Source: Nemania diffusa (Eukaryota > Ascomycota > Sordariomycetes > Xylariales > Xylariaceae). From it: 64,000 nt of DNA. The notes beneath the pieces were generated by a model, which saw only the letters and a list, made by a program, of their open reading frames with translations, was not told where the DNA came from and made no database searches. Every line of letters begins with the position of its first letter. Within the stretch, counting starts at the first letter, position 1. The position numbers were made by a program, and so were the translations under genes. The stretch covers positions 248,001 through 312,000 of the forward strand of contig JBBPUQ010000011.1 in NCBI GenBank assembly GCA_038501195.1, written 5' to 3'. Below, piece by piece: positions 44,149-55,013 of the stretch.

Positions 44149-45176
44149 ATGGCGTCCGCACAACCCAGTATCAGTTATTCCGAGCCCAAATACGCCAAGC
44201 CGCAGGACCGCCTCAAGGTGCCCTTCTATACTGCTGATCTCGCGAGTCGCCTAGTTCCCGAGGTACGGAACAGAGCACCCACCCCTATTGCTCAACCGTG
44301 TCAAGGTCCTGACAGAGTCATGCCCTTAAACTGATCTGCCACAGACGCAAGATCTGCTCGAGAACTACAGCAAAATCCCGCGGGATCAGCAGCTAGAACA
44401 TATCCACCTCATCGTAAGTCGCCTCATCGCCGCATCTCGGCAGGGCCGGATGAGGTCAGACCAGAGACCAGAGCTGACGGTCCAGCCAGCGCGACAAAGC
44501 CTGGGACATTCGCGCCTACCCGTGCATCGGCCTCGGCGTGTGGCTGACGCCCCAGCTGCGCCGGCTGCCCGCGTACCCGGACATCCTGTCCCGCCTCAAG
44601 GGCGGCGCATCGCTCATGGACGTGGGCACCTTCATCGGGCACGACCTGCGCCGCCTAGTGTACGACGGCGCGCCCTCGGGGAACCTCTACGGCGTCGACA
44701 TCGTCAACCACTTCGACCTGGGCTATGAGTTCTTCCGCGATCGCAACAGCTTCCGGGCCGCCTTCATCGAGGCCGACTTCCTGTCCTCGTCCCAGGAGCT
44801 CGTCACGCTGCGGGGTATGATCGACATCGTTCTCGTGTCTCAGCTGCTGCATCAGTGGGACTGGGATGACCAGGTGCGGGCTCTGGAGACGCTTATCGGA
44901 TTCACGAGGGCGGGGTCCATGATTGTGGGGAATCAGATCGGGAATCACACCGCGCAGAGCATACTGGTTCCGGGGGACCTGTCGATCCACATTTGGCGGC
45001 ATAATACTGAGAGTCTTGGTGAGATGTTTCAGCAGGCTGGTAAGGCGACGGGGACGAAGTGGGAGGTGCAGGCTTGGCTGCGTTCTGCTGAGGACATGGG
45101 TTGGGATGACATGGCTCTTGGGTTTATGGAGCCGAATGTGTGTGTTATTGAATTCGTGGCTAATCGCGTATCGTAA
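44149..45176 (+). CDS. methyltransferase of the AusD-like type, 289 aa
   Basis: Exons 44149-44262, 44345-44413 and 44490-45176; introns of 82 and 76 nt (GTACGG/CAG, GTAAGT/CTGAC/CAG), all phase 0. The N-terminal part (YAKPQDRLKVPFYTADL, then QQLEHIHLIRDKAWDIRAYP) and the core (LMDVGTFIGHDLRRLVYDGA, NLYGVDIVNHFDLGYEFF, ASQLLHQWDWD-like) match the methyltransferases of fungal meroterpenoid and related clusters (AusD, TrtF, AdrK type). The usual motif I glycine-rich loop is present as DVGTFIGHD, not the common DLGCxxG, so one cysteine is replaced. Cytosolic O- or carboxyl-methylation of a metabolite is likely. It ends 150 bases from the UstYa-like gene, which is convergent. Confidence 0.85.
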
Positions 45177-45327
45177 AGGAGGAAGTGAGGACGCACAAGA
45201 GGTTAACCTTTAAATACTCATATAGATATCTTCAATAGAGACTGAAGTGATAAACCCTCCCACGTCAGCGCTAGAAAATGGGCACGATTTATTAATATAT
45301 AACTACTTTGAAGCACTTAACTCCGCT

Positions 45328-46499
45328 CTACAATATATCTACCACGGAAAAACTTCTCACACCTCTTTTCAACCCTAAGCATCCCCCACCCTCAGCCCCT
45401 GCACTAGGTAGATCCCGATCCGGCGAGCCCGGCGGGCAATTCACGTACTCATCCAGCGTCTCGTGCAGCGAATCGTCGTCATCGGGTCGCGCAAAACACG
45501 CCGAGTGCTTGACCCCCCAGCTCTCAAGAGGCTCCCAGCTGCGACACATACGCTCGGGCGCGGCGGTCGCGAGCTCCTGCTTTCCGCGGAACGGGAGCAC
45601 GGTGTCGCCGGCGTCGTACAGCACGCCCGAGCGGATATCTGCTAGGCAGTGGAAGATGTGGCCGGCCGTAGGACCTCCTGTCTCGCCGCGCTGGCGGATG
45701 CGTACGTAGGCGTATATGTTCTTCTGGGTTGTGTTAGCCGTGAAGAGGCGACTAGCTAGAAAGAATTTGGGTTGCATACTAGACAGTGTAGAATATGGTA
45801 GCTCTCCAGCCTGTACAGTCCTTTAGACGCGTCCCAGGGGAATGTCTGGGTGTCTCCCAGGCCGGCGTCTTTGGGTAGCTAGATGATGCCAGCGTCGATG
45901 TTCATCTCGTCCCACAGATTGTCTAGCGCTGTCATGTTGGACGTGTCAGTTCATGAGGTCTCTTCGGTGAAGATGTGGTGCTGATTCGTTCTCAAGCCCC
46001 CTGTTGATTGATATAGTAGAAGTAAGCAGGCAGATATGTACTACCATGTACCTCTAGACATGGATGTAGGTAGAGTAGGGATGTAGGTAGAGTAGGGATG
46101 TAGGTAGAGTAGGGATGTAGGTAGAGTAGGGATGTAGGTAGAGTAGGGATGTAGGTAGAGTAGGGATGTAGGTAGAGTAGGGATGTAGGCAGAGTAGGGA
46201 TGTAGGTAGAGTAGGGATGTAGGTAGAGTAGGGATGTAACGTGAGTGGAGAAGACATACCTATTAGTGGTGGGCCGCAGGCGGTCCTCCGAAGGGAGTAC
46301 CCGGCTTGTATGCCGTTGCATATCAAAGAGGTGATGAGGAGGCCGACGAGTGCAAGCCAGAGATAGTTCCTCGCGTTCTCCGGATGCGCCGGCGCTGGTT
46401 CTAACTCTGACTCTGCCTGCTTTAGAAAGCGAAGCCCGTCGGCTCTGAGGAGAGAGCATGGCCGTCACACCGGTACGACGAGCCGGTGGGCGCATTCAT
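45328..46499 (-). pseudogene. UstYa-like (DUF3328) gene with two stops and a frameshift
   Basis: Minus strand. Exon 1 (46499-46260) encodes a short tail and a single transmembrane helix (YLWLALVGLLITSLICNG). Exon 2 (46000-45780) contains ALDNLWDEMNIDAGII, LPKDAG, FPWDASKGLYRLESYHILHC. Exon 3 (45723-45328) contains GHIFHCLADIRSGVLYDAGD and PERMCRSWEPLESWGVKHSA. YHILHC and GHIFHC are the two HxxHC motifs of the UstYa family, whose copper-dependent members oxidatively cyclise dikaritin peptides. Introns are 259 and 56 nt and keep phase. Defects: exon 1 needs one extra base near 46436 to connect ATG to the helix, and exon 2 has TGA (about 45942) and TAG (about 45882) in frame. All catalytic motifs survive, so inactivation looks recent, or these are sequencing errors. 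Confidence 0.75.
46064..46233. repeat. 17 bp minisatellite, ten copies, inside an intron
   Basis: Ten units of ATGTAGGTAGAGTAGGG, perfect except one T-to-C change in the eighth. The array fills 170 of the 259 bases of intron 1 of the UstYa-like gene, where the transcribed strand is pyrimidine-rich. Confidence 0.95.
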
Positions 46500-48060
46500 A
46501 TCGAGTGTTTAATTCTGGGTCTTGCAAATTGCACAGAGGCAACAAGCTAAGCGCCTTGGGCCCGGTCCCTATACCGCCGCCTGTCTTTACTGCTCGCTCC
46601 ATAGATATGATCAAATACCAGCAGCTTACAGCGCGCTGTAGTGTTGCTTACAACATCGCTGTCTCATGAGTAGTGTATTATGGCGGGTGAACAAGCACTA
46701 AGAGTCAAGGGGAAATTATTCATTAACCTTAGCCTATCCAATCTATGATGAACTTTTCTATCTATTCCTGACAGCCCACTCTGAATAATACCTCGGCTAG
46801 TGAAACAGAACGAGCAAGGTACCTATACCGCACTCTAGAGGACTCGCCGCTGTTATCTCGAAATTTAAAGAGAAAAGTGGGCAACTCAGCGGCAACAATG
46901 GTGTCGATCACCTATATGGGGCTTCCGCAAACATTTGGATGTCAGTGATCTGGGTCATCTAATTCAATGAATTAGTCATATTGCTCACATGCTAGCTTCT
47001 ATTGTGGAATTAATACGTTCAGGGGATGTTGGACAAGCTTTGTAACTAACGATTAATTTAGTTTTTGTCTGTCAACAATTGATTCCAAGTGGCTTATAAT
47101 GTTGCTTGATGCTCATAATTATTAGCTTTCGGCCGCTACATTTGAAAACAGCACAATAAGCAGTTGTGAATGAAGGCGTATCAGGTTAACGAATTTTAGT
47201 GTTTATTTGTAGATTGCCATTTACTAGTAGATTAGATTCCATTGGGGTGACATTATTTGCTAAGTGGCAAGCTAAAAAGCAATCGCTGTCGTTGTTGTCG
47301 GATCACACTATCCAAACTACTGTTAGGCGCGATAACAATCTGTTCCGGGAGCTAGGGAGGTATATGAAGGTGCCTTCAAAACCCCCAAAGACCCTTGAGA
47401 AACTCAGGGCTTAGTTCTCCATTATGTTGGTTTATAATTAGGTATATGTACACCTGGTCTTCTTTGCGAATCCATTCACCATGAATCCATTCACCACGAA
47501 TCCATTCACCATGGCTTTATTGTTTGTGGACAGTTTGGGCTAATAAATGAAAGTACTTTGGTAAATTATTATGATCAATTCAAAAATGGACAGGCTTGAA
47601 TGTAAGGGTTAACGTCAGGCACCTAATCCCTTAATATACTTGTGTCTCCTTAATATACCCTTTTCTATGTTTCTCTTCGTACATCTTTCAAGGAAGATCA
47701 CGTTGTATTACATAATAAGACCAAAGGTTTCAGAATGGGCAGCTCTCACGAGTAACGTGGAATATAGCAAACCCTCGCATATCATTATATAGTGGCGGTA
47801 GAAGTAACTCTCGTGCCTAAATGCAAGTGAACTCATTCACTTCGGGTTCAGTCCTACGATGTTTGTGCTGATTCCTGCTCTCGACTTAGAGTTACTGTAT
47901 ATTTGTTTTGGCAGTACACATTCACTAGAGTTCATGATATGTGCTAACCATTGTGGTTAAAACAAACTTGTAAGTAACTTCGACCACCACCAACAATGCC
48001 TGCCGCATTCACCTGCGAGGCATGCTGTTAAAATATTTCCCACTTTGGCATTCACTGAAT
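46500..48060. other. gene-free stretch with possible coding fragment
   Basis: 47199-47414 has a 71-codon frame of protein-like composition (WQAKKQSLSLLSDHTIQT, NLFRELGRYMKVPSKPP) without signal or start context, perhaps a transposon or gene fragment. A 15 bp unit GAATCCATTCACCAT repeats three times at 47468-47512. No complete gene. Confidence 0.4.
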
Positions 48061-48090
48061 CCTGTCTGTGCACAGGCTGGTTCTATATAA
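48061..48090 (+). promoter_or_regulatory. shared promoter block of the HEPN-like paralogues, copy 2
   Basis: CCTGTCTGTGCACAG, five bases, then TTCTATATAA, about 170 bases before the ATG at 48260; identical 15-mer and spacing to 28437-28466 (minus). The upstream TTCACTGAA-like bases are also similar. Confidence 0.6.
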
Positions 48091-48259
48091 AGGGGAAAAG
48101 ATTCCTTCGTTTTAATCTTCACAACTACTTCCTTACTATCACACATATCCTCCCCATCTAGCATTTCACTTCTCTTCTTCGAGCAAAACGTTTCAGATCA
48201 ATTATAAATACCGCCAACATCATACCGTCAACATCACACTATCAACATCATATCACACA

Positions 48260-49558
48260 ATGAAGTACACAAGCCAACACTCAGATCGCCTCGCCTCGGC
48301 TTTAAAGGAGGTAGAAGCATTGAAACAAGAGAACGCAAGGCTTAACAAGACAATTGCTGCGTTACAAAGTAAGACGCTACACAAAAACATATCATCAACA
48401 CCCTCCTCAAAAAAGGCACCTACAAGCAACAATGCCTCATTGCACTTTACACGATCCACAGCATCTTCGCGGAGCAAAGAGACGCATAAGTTTCAAAGCT
48501 CTAGGGGTAGTGGAGAAAAAGCTCACTCTGCTAGAGCTACATATGAAAGTGCATATAACGGACGGAAATATACATACAAGGATGGAGTGCCCATCCCAGA
48601 TACCATTCATTCTTGGGAGCGCCCTGGTTACATGGTCGAGACGGAGGCTGTCAGCCAGCGGAAGCATGAAAAACTGTTGGACAGGCTTGAGCGCTGGAAA
48701 AGGCAGGAGGCCATGAAGCGTAGGGTATCTAAAACCCTGCCCAGCCCACCATCCTCGGAAAAGACCTGTGTAGAGGATCAGCCCTGGGACGAGGGGTGGG
48801 ATGGGGACCCATATGCGGATGCGAGAGAAAAGGCAGAGGCATACATAGAAGACCTGGCTATAGTCCCACACGAGGAGCTGGCTGAGAGATCAGGCCTTGA
48901 TCGTGACGCCCAATTCCAGCGGGAATATGTGGGAATTAGTAGTAAGAACGGTCTTGGCTATCTCCAAAAGGCCTTTGAAATCGTCCAAGAGGCGGTATAT
49001 GAGGTAGGCAAGACTGGTGCCCCTGGCTGGGGTCTATTCGTCGACGGCCCGCACCTTGTGCGGCTCGGTAGAAACGAGCTACTGAGCTGGATGGGCGAAC
49101 ACCCAAATCCCAGTATGGGTCGTAACGGGTCGACTGCGTGCCAGATACGACGTGCGCTGCTGGACGTTGTGCCACTTCGAAACGCAATCAGCCACCCTAG
49201 CAGCAGTTACTTTCGGTCTCCGCGACGTCTGGAATCTTTGCTAAAGTCAGCCCAAGAAGTTGCTGTGATCCTGGTGGACGAAAAGCGTGCTTTCGAACTC
49301 AGAGAACTTCGTGATAAGTTGTGCGATGAGGCGAACAGGTCGGTACAAGATATTGTGGACCTATACCATCTAACGCTTCAGCCGGATGGTCCCAAGATAC
49401 AATGTCAATACCACCACGAGGCGATGTTCATCGACATTTTACATTCAAACTACAATATTTTTGACGATGATCAAGTTCAAGCCATCGCCAACGTTTGGGC
49501 TAGCCAGAGAGATCGGGATGACGCATGGGAGAGAAGTGTGTTCAGGGACGGGCCATAA
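48260..49558 (+). CDS. coiled-coil protein with HEPN-like RNxxxH motif, 432 aa (paralogue 2)
   Basis: Single exon preceded by a long CT-rich leader. Residues 1-40 (MKYTSQHSDRLASALKEVEA onward) are a coiled coil closely matching paralogue 1 at 26925-28292. The middle third differs, being shorter and lacking the Glu/Asp run. The C-terminal domain from about 220 (YVGISSKNGLGYLQKAFEIV, LGRNELLSWMGEHPNPSMG, LRNAISHP) again has the Rx4H pair, Arg307 and His312. Selection has kept this motif and its surroundings while the linker diverged, which argues that the C-terminal domain is functional. HEPN proteins are mostly RNA-binding or RNA-cleaving and many act in stress or defence; that role here is inference. 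No membrane segment or signal peptide. Confidence 0.8.
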   Translation: MKYTSQHSDRLASALKEVEALKQENARLNKTIAALQSKTLHKNISSTPSSKKAPTSNNASLHFTRSTASSRSKETHKFQSSRGSGEKAHSARATYESAYNGRKYTYKDGVPIPDTIHSWERPGYMVETEAVSQRKHEKLLDRLERWKRQEAMKRRVSKTLPSPPSSEKTCVEDQPWDEGWDGDPYADAREKAEAYIEDLAIVPHEELAERSGLDRDAQFQREYVGISSKNGLGYLQKAFEIVQEAVYEVGKTGAPGWGLFVDGPHLVRLGRNELLSWMGEHPNPSMGRNGSTACQIRRALLDVVPLRNAISHPSSSYFRSPRRLESLLKSAQEVAVILVDEKRAFELRELRDKLCDEANRSVQDIVDLYHLTLQPDGPKIQCQYHHEAMFIDILHSNYNIFDDDQVQAIANVWASQRDRDDAWERSVFRDGP

Positions 49559-49716
49559 AGGAGGAATATGAGTTATATTACAAAACAGAATTATATTACA
49601 AACTAATACTACCCAAACCATATGACACAAAGTTCCAGTATGCGGGTTTACACCTGAAATTAAACGTGCTAGTAGACCTGATGTAGAAATTGTCGATAAT
49701 CCTAAGTGTACTCGTA

Positions 49717-49826
49717 TTGTGATAGTGCTTGTGGCTGTGCCACAAGTCTTCTGCTGGTCCTCCTCAACAGATCCTATTGTTTCTCATGAATAAAAGCCAG
49801 AAATCTCTAGAATTGCTATTATCTTC
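49717..49826. repeat. dispersed repeat, copy 3 (short)
   Basis: Begins TTGTGATAGTGC and ends around AAATCTCTAGAATTGC; lacks the middle of the other two copies. Confidence 0.35.
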
Positions 49827-50647
49827 GGCATGTGAATGAAGCATTCGTCATTGGTTCGTGACGCGGTGCTATCAGACATTATAACCGATATGTAACACGT
49901 TGTAGCAATTATCTCGCTTCGGGATCGCAATCCTACGTTGAATTTGCGGTTGTGTCACATTTAATTCATTGATTTTTAACCTCTAAGTGCTGAAGTAAGT
50001 GCATATACCATTGAAATAGAAGAAGGTAGAGCAGTCGAGTCGGTTGCTGATATAGTCTAGCAGGTTAGTCATCGCGTGTGTTAATACAGGTGGCAGTACC
50101 GATGGAACCTACAGATTTTGGTTGAAGAGATGATTCTCTATGTAGAAAATTAATGAATAACTTATTATACTTTATATTATAGCGTTGAAACCGTGCAGAC
50201 ACATATTCATATATATATGCACGCATATATATGTTGAAGCTATTGCATATTAGCTCCCCTCGAATGCCCAATCGCGGGGTGTTAAAATACTACCTCACAC
50301 CACTTCCAAGACACTAACTAGCATTTTCCCGAGCCGAAGCAGGAATACTACGTCAATAACCGTCAAAATGTCGGCGAAAAGTATATGCACCAGCCATTTC
50401 GATTACCCGGTGGGAATTCGGAGTCTCCAACCCCCATTGGTGGCCCCCACGACCGAGACCAGGTATCACGGGTTGGAGAGAGGCCGCTTCGCATCATATT
50501 TATTGTGAGCCGCGAGACCTACATGCTAGATATCGCGGAGCTATGTTTCAAAAGTAGGTAAATGTGTATCTAATCTACTCCTGCATTATCTGATAATGGC
50601 AAGTGGTATAACTCTCCGTCCGGATCCGATCGGAGTCGCTGACTACC
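49827..50647. other. gene-free stretch upstream of the FAD monooxygenase
   Basis: No gene. An alternating TATATATG/CATATATA run lies near 50205-50235. The last part is the likely promoter. Confidence 0.4.
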
Positions 50648-52175
50648 ATGTAGGCTCATACAAAGTCACCCGTGACCCTCGAGATCGCCATCGTCGGTGC
50701 TGGCCTCAGTGGCATGGCGGCAGCCATCTCGAGTGCATTAGCTGGTCATAACGTGACTGTATTCGAATCCGCGCAGAAACTACAAGAGGCATGTTGGCTT
50801 ATTAGTATTCCGTAGGGCATCTACTAACATGACAGCTTTAATGCAGCTCGGCGCAGGATTACAAATAACTCCGAATTGCTCACGTTTACTGCAGAGATGG
50901 GGGTTGCCAGATAGTTTTTGGGAGACCATTGCCGAGCCAAGATATCTTGCCGTTCATCGGTATTCCGATGGGAAGCTGCTAGCGCTAGACGAGGGGTTTA
51001 ACGACAAAATGCGCTCGAGATATGGGGCGCCTTTTGCCGGGGTCCATCGGGTGGACTTGCATTTAGCTCTCGCCAAGCGGGCCGAGCAACTAGGCGTCAA
51101 GCTAAGACTAGGGCAAAGAGTAGTTAATATCGACTTCTCAATCCCTTCAATCCAGACAGCAGATGGAATCGAAGTAACGGCTGACCTGATCGTTGCCGCG
51201 GATGGAATCTGGTCGACATGTCGGAATCTTGTACTTGATATTAAAGACTTTCCCTGGCCTACGGGCGACCTTGCTTATCGGATTGCCCTAACTATCGACG
51301 AGATCGACGACCCCGAGTTGCGGGAAATGGTGCAGAAGCCAGCAACAAATTTTTGGATTGGCCCTAGATCCCATGTCGTGGCATACTCGATGCGCGGCGG
51401 TACTATGTATAACATTGTCCTACTCGTTCCTGATGATCTCCCCGAGGGCGTCAGACGACAGGCCGGCTCTGTCGAACAGATGAGAACCTTATTTGAGGGA
51501 TGGGATCCAATACTGAGCCGATTCCTGAAGCTCGTAAAGTCAGTTAAGAAGTGGAAGCTAATGCACCGTGAGTCCGAGACATCTGGACTGTGAACTTAGC
51601 TTTCCTATAACTTACCAGGTCCTCAGGTCGAGAACTTCCTTCGTGGGTCAACGATAAGTCAAACTGTGTCTTCGTGTAAGTCGTTTGTCATCACCTCGTC
51701 TCCCATGAAGATGATACTCATCGGATGGTAGAGGAGACTCGTGTCACCCAATGCTACCTTATCTAGCCCAAGGGGCGAACTCTGCGATAGAGGACGGTGC
51801 GGTTCTAGGCCTCCTTCTTGGGTCGATTAAATCACGTGAACAATTACCAAAAGCCCTCCAGCTGTACCAACAACTCCGCAAAGCTCGTGGCGATGCGATT
51901 GTGAAAGAAACATTCAAGCAGGTATGTAGACTGGTTCAAGCAACTCTGGTAATTCTCGGTAGTCTGACGCAGTGTTATCCTAGCGGGACTCGTTCCATAT
52001 GCGCAATGGCCCCGAACAGGAAGCCCGAGATGAATTGTTCCTTTCCCAGCTTGGGAAAGAGGTAAAGGGGCCATTCCCTAGTCGCTGGACTTGCCCCCAG
52101 GTCCAACCGTGGTTATACAGATATGATGCATATGAGGAAGTGGAAGACGCTATTTCGAAGAACCCATTTGAGTAG
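50648..52175 (+). CDS. FAD-dependent monooxygenase, 430 codons, stop at codon 2
   Basis: Exons 50648-50788, 50847-51567, 51627-51675, 51732-51921 and 51984-52175. Introns of 58, 59, 56, 56 and 62 nt-class keep phase; the first begins GC (GCATGT), a GC-AG intron. The protein has the FAD-binding IVGAGLSGMAAAISSALAG, the LIVAADGIWS (DG) motif near residue 180, and GDSCHPMLPYLAQGANSAIE, the GD motif that closes over FAD. It belongs to the salicylate-hydroxylase-like group A monooxygenases, which hydroxylate or epoxidise aromatic or polyketide substrates using NAD(P)H. The only suitable start is ATG at 50648, followed at once by TAG; no other in-frame ATG precedes the FAD motif. Unless an upstream exon exists, this copy is not translated in full. 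Convergent with the P450. Confidence 0.75.
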
Positions 52176-52514
52176 AATGCTACGTGCCGTAAGTAAAGAG
52201 TTCTAACATTGATAAAGTAGGCCATACGTAAAGCTCATGGTTGAAGGCGCTGACTCCCCAATTATATCTTATGATGCCTAGTGTCCCACCGTGGCAACAT
52301 TGAGCTTTTGCATATTGCACCATAACACAATACATCACCGAATATTGTCACCCTTAAATATATCCAGCGACTTGTGAACCTTTGATGTAGCAAACTACAT
52401 TTGCCGAATACAGGTCTTCGCGGCAAATTCTACGTGGCTTAATTACGTAGATGTTTTCAAGCTTGATCGGGGAACGGAAATAGGTTGATGAAACACACGT
52501 TGGCTTCTAGATTC
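52176..52514. other. convergent intergenic region
   Basis: Shared 3' region of the monooxygenase and P450 genes. No other feature. Confidence 0.5.
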
Positions 52515-54280
52515 TTATGCTACAGTATCTAATTCATCACAGAAGTTTCCGCGGGGGTGGAACAACAGATTTGGCCCTTGGTGATGTGCCGAAAATCTAT
52601 CGTAAAGCTGAAATTCATCCCCGTGGCTTTTGTCGCCCGCGGGCACTTCAAAATCAAAATACCATAGCATCTTGGCTAGTGTAAGACTCACTTCAAGATA
52701 GGCCATGGGCTTCCCTGCACAACTGCGCGAGCCAATCAAAAAAGGGGCAAAGGCGTCATTCATCACCTTCCTCGTCCCCTCTTTGGAGTCTTCTAGCCAC
52801 CGCTCAGGCCTAAACGTAAATGGATCGGAGAAATATTGCTGATTATGGTGAAGACTGTAGATGCTTACGGCAACCTGTGTACCTTTGGGGATAACATGCC
52901 CATCGATGATGAGCGGTTCTTCATCTGCTTCCTTTTCGGCGGGCGCTAGCTCTCGCCACAGCAGGCCCGTGACTGGAGGACTGATCCGCAGAGCTTCGTC
53001 TATGCATGCACGGAGGTACTTGCACTCGGCAAGACGAGGCCCACCACAAATACCGACACCAGACTGGAATGTCGAGCGGATCTCTGTAGCTAGCCTCTTG
53101 TACTGTTGAGGGCTGCGGGATAAGTAGAACAGCAAAGCACATAACGCTGCTGCTGTCGTTTCTCCACCTATTCAGATTGAAAGGTTAGTTAAAGTACCTT
53201 AGCAAAGAATGGGGCTCGGATTCTACAAACCAGCTGGAAAAAAGAAGACAGCTTCTGTCACGAGGTCCAGTCGATCAGGTTTTTGATCCTCTTTCCCCAT
53301 AGATTTGGCCATGAATGAACATAAATCATGTTTTGCGTGGAAAGGTTCACTTAACCTCGCGCTGACCATGCTGTTTAATGCCGCGAAAAACCTGTCGCGT
53401 AAGCTATTGGGGATATTATCAGCAATTCGCTGGTGAAGCCGCCACTTCATGAGCAATGGAAAGTTCATGCAGACATTAATGCGTAGATCACCGATCGAGA
53501 TGGCTTTTGGTAAGAAGCGGTTCGTCGGATCAGTCTGCAAGTTGAGACTACGGCCAAAACCGAGTTGGGCAGCCGTGTCATAGCTCAGATGACGGCAGAT
53601 TGGTGTCATGTCTACTAAAGCACCGGTCTTAGACATGTTGAACAGATGCTTGATAAAGGTGTCGATTTCCTGCACCATGGTGGGTTCGAATGTGCGCATA
53701 GACTGCTCCGATATGACTTGTCCAACCACTTTTCTTTTATAGCGGTGCAGTTCCCTGTCAACCACCGTAAATATGTTGAATATGCCTGGTCTGTGTTGCG
53801 CTGCCCTATAGGCATGAGATTTGACAACTCTGTCATTTTGGTATATGTCTGTTCTTGTAAGCTGTGGCGCCTTTGCCATGTTCTTATGCGCGACGTACCT
53901 CGGAGGGCTGTCGCCGTGTTGAATACTAGCCTGTCAGGCGCGATCCTCACAACAGGCCCTTCACATTGACATCAACATTGTGGCAGCTATGGGGGGACAT
54001 ATGCGGATGCTCTCACTTACCATATCGAATATGATTTTGGTACACTTTTAAGTGCGTGTTCTGTGCAAGCGCGCAGGCTCCGCCGTACACGTGTGATAGC
54101 TTCGCAACAAATGGGCCTGGAAATCTTCGAAGTGGATGCAACAGAAGACGATAGCTTAAGATAAGAAGAGCCTGGGTGAGTAGGATAGATTAGCAGTTGG
54201 TTATAAACTATGATGCGAATTCTCCCTACATATAACGCGAACGCGGAGGCGAGAGCTGACAGGATAGATAATGATGCCAT
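52515..54280 (-). CDS. cytochrome P450 monooxygenase, 510 aa
   Basis: Minus-strand exons 54280-54230, 54171-54021, 53958-53899, 53848-53231 and 53167-52515; introns of 58, 62, 50 and 63 nt are all in phase. Exon 1 (MASLSILSALASAFALY) and the start of exon 2 (ALLILSYRLLLHPLRRFPGP) give the membrane anchor and proline hinge. The I-helix oxygen motif is AGGETTAAAL, spliced across intron 4. ExxR appears as EALR, the meander as FRPERW, and the haem loop is FLIGSRSCAG with the ligand Cys. All key residues are intact and the length is normal, so it is an ER-bound haem monooxygenase. Fungal P450s of this kind oxidise metabolites; with the FAD monooxygenase 340 bases away it likely belongs to one pathway. 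It is intact, unlike that neighbour. Confidence 0.9.
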
Positions 54281-55013
54281 CGTCGGGTTCAGTTATCAGA
54301 ATGCGAGAAGAGCAGGTTCCTATGTTTTGGGTAGAATGAAAATTGAAGACTTAGGGAACTTAAACTCCTTGCTAAATACACTGACTAAATCAACCAGCGC
54401 AGTTTTTGCACAAAATTGACTTCTTTGCTGTAGTCAGCTAACAGAGAAATGAACCGTGTTAAGCCAGTCAATGACATAGAGCTTTTACATAGATAGGGTC
54501 ATTGCAACAAAAATTTGCACCTATAATAAAATAGCATAGCCGAGACAACATCTGCCGTCTGATTCTAAATTTGAATACGCAGTATCATAGTTACAATGAT
54601 TGTACAGGTTACATATCGGCCCCCACCCCCTTTACCCCTTCCACCCCTCCTTTTATCGGATATGTCCGGTATCAACTCTTGGCCTTCGATGTGAATACAA
54701 CTGCTACGTAACCGATTAGCTTACATAGTATTGAGAGATGGCCTACGCCAGCTTGTTCACCATATTCGACCGACCACTCCAAACTAAGACTCAGCCAACC
54801 CAACTACTGCACAGATACTCAACAGTCAAACGCCCAGGTAGTAATAAGGTCTCTCTCATAGAAAGCTAGTGTACTACCTCTATTGAATTATAATAGTTTT
54901 GGATATAAATATAGACCGTACCCCCATCTCCAATACCTCTTCAGCTATTTTGACGTTTCCTTTTTCATAGAGTTCTATCAATTGCCTCGATATTATCCAA
55001 TCCGTATACAGAT
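54281..55013. other. divergent promoter region
   Basis: Between the start of the P450 gene and the start of the rhodopsin-domain gene. A C-rich run lies near 54620-54650. No gene. Confidence 0.4.

Noticed and set aside
46064..46233. CRISPR-like look of the regular array
   Set aside because: Units are contiguous without spacers and the host is a fungus; it is a minisatellite.
47199..47414. 71-codon frame with protein-like composition
   Set aside because: No start context, family or splice partners; kept only as a possible fragment.
53615..53950. Separate minus-strand frame overlapping the P450
   Set aside because: It is exon 3 of the P450 read through its intron into the wrong frame.
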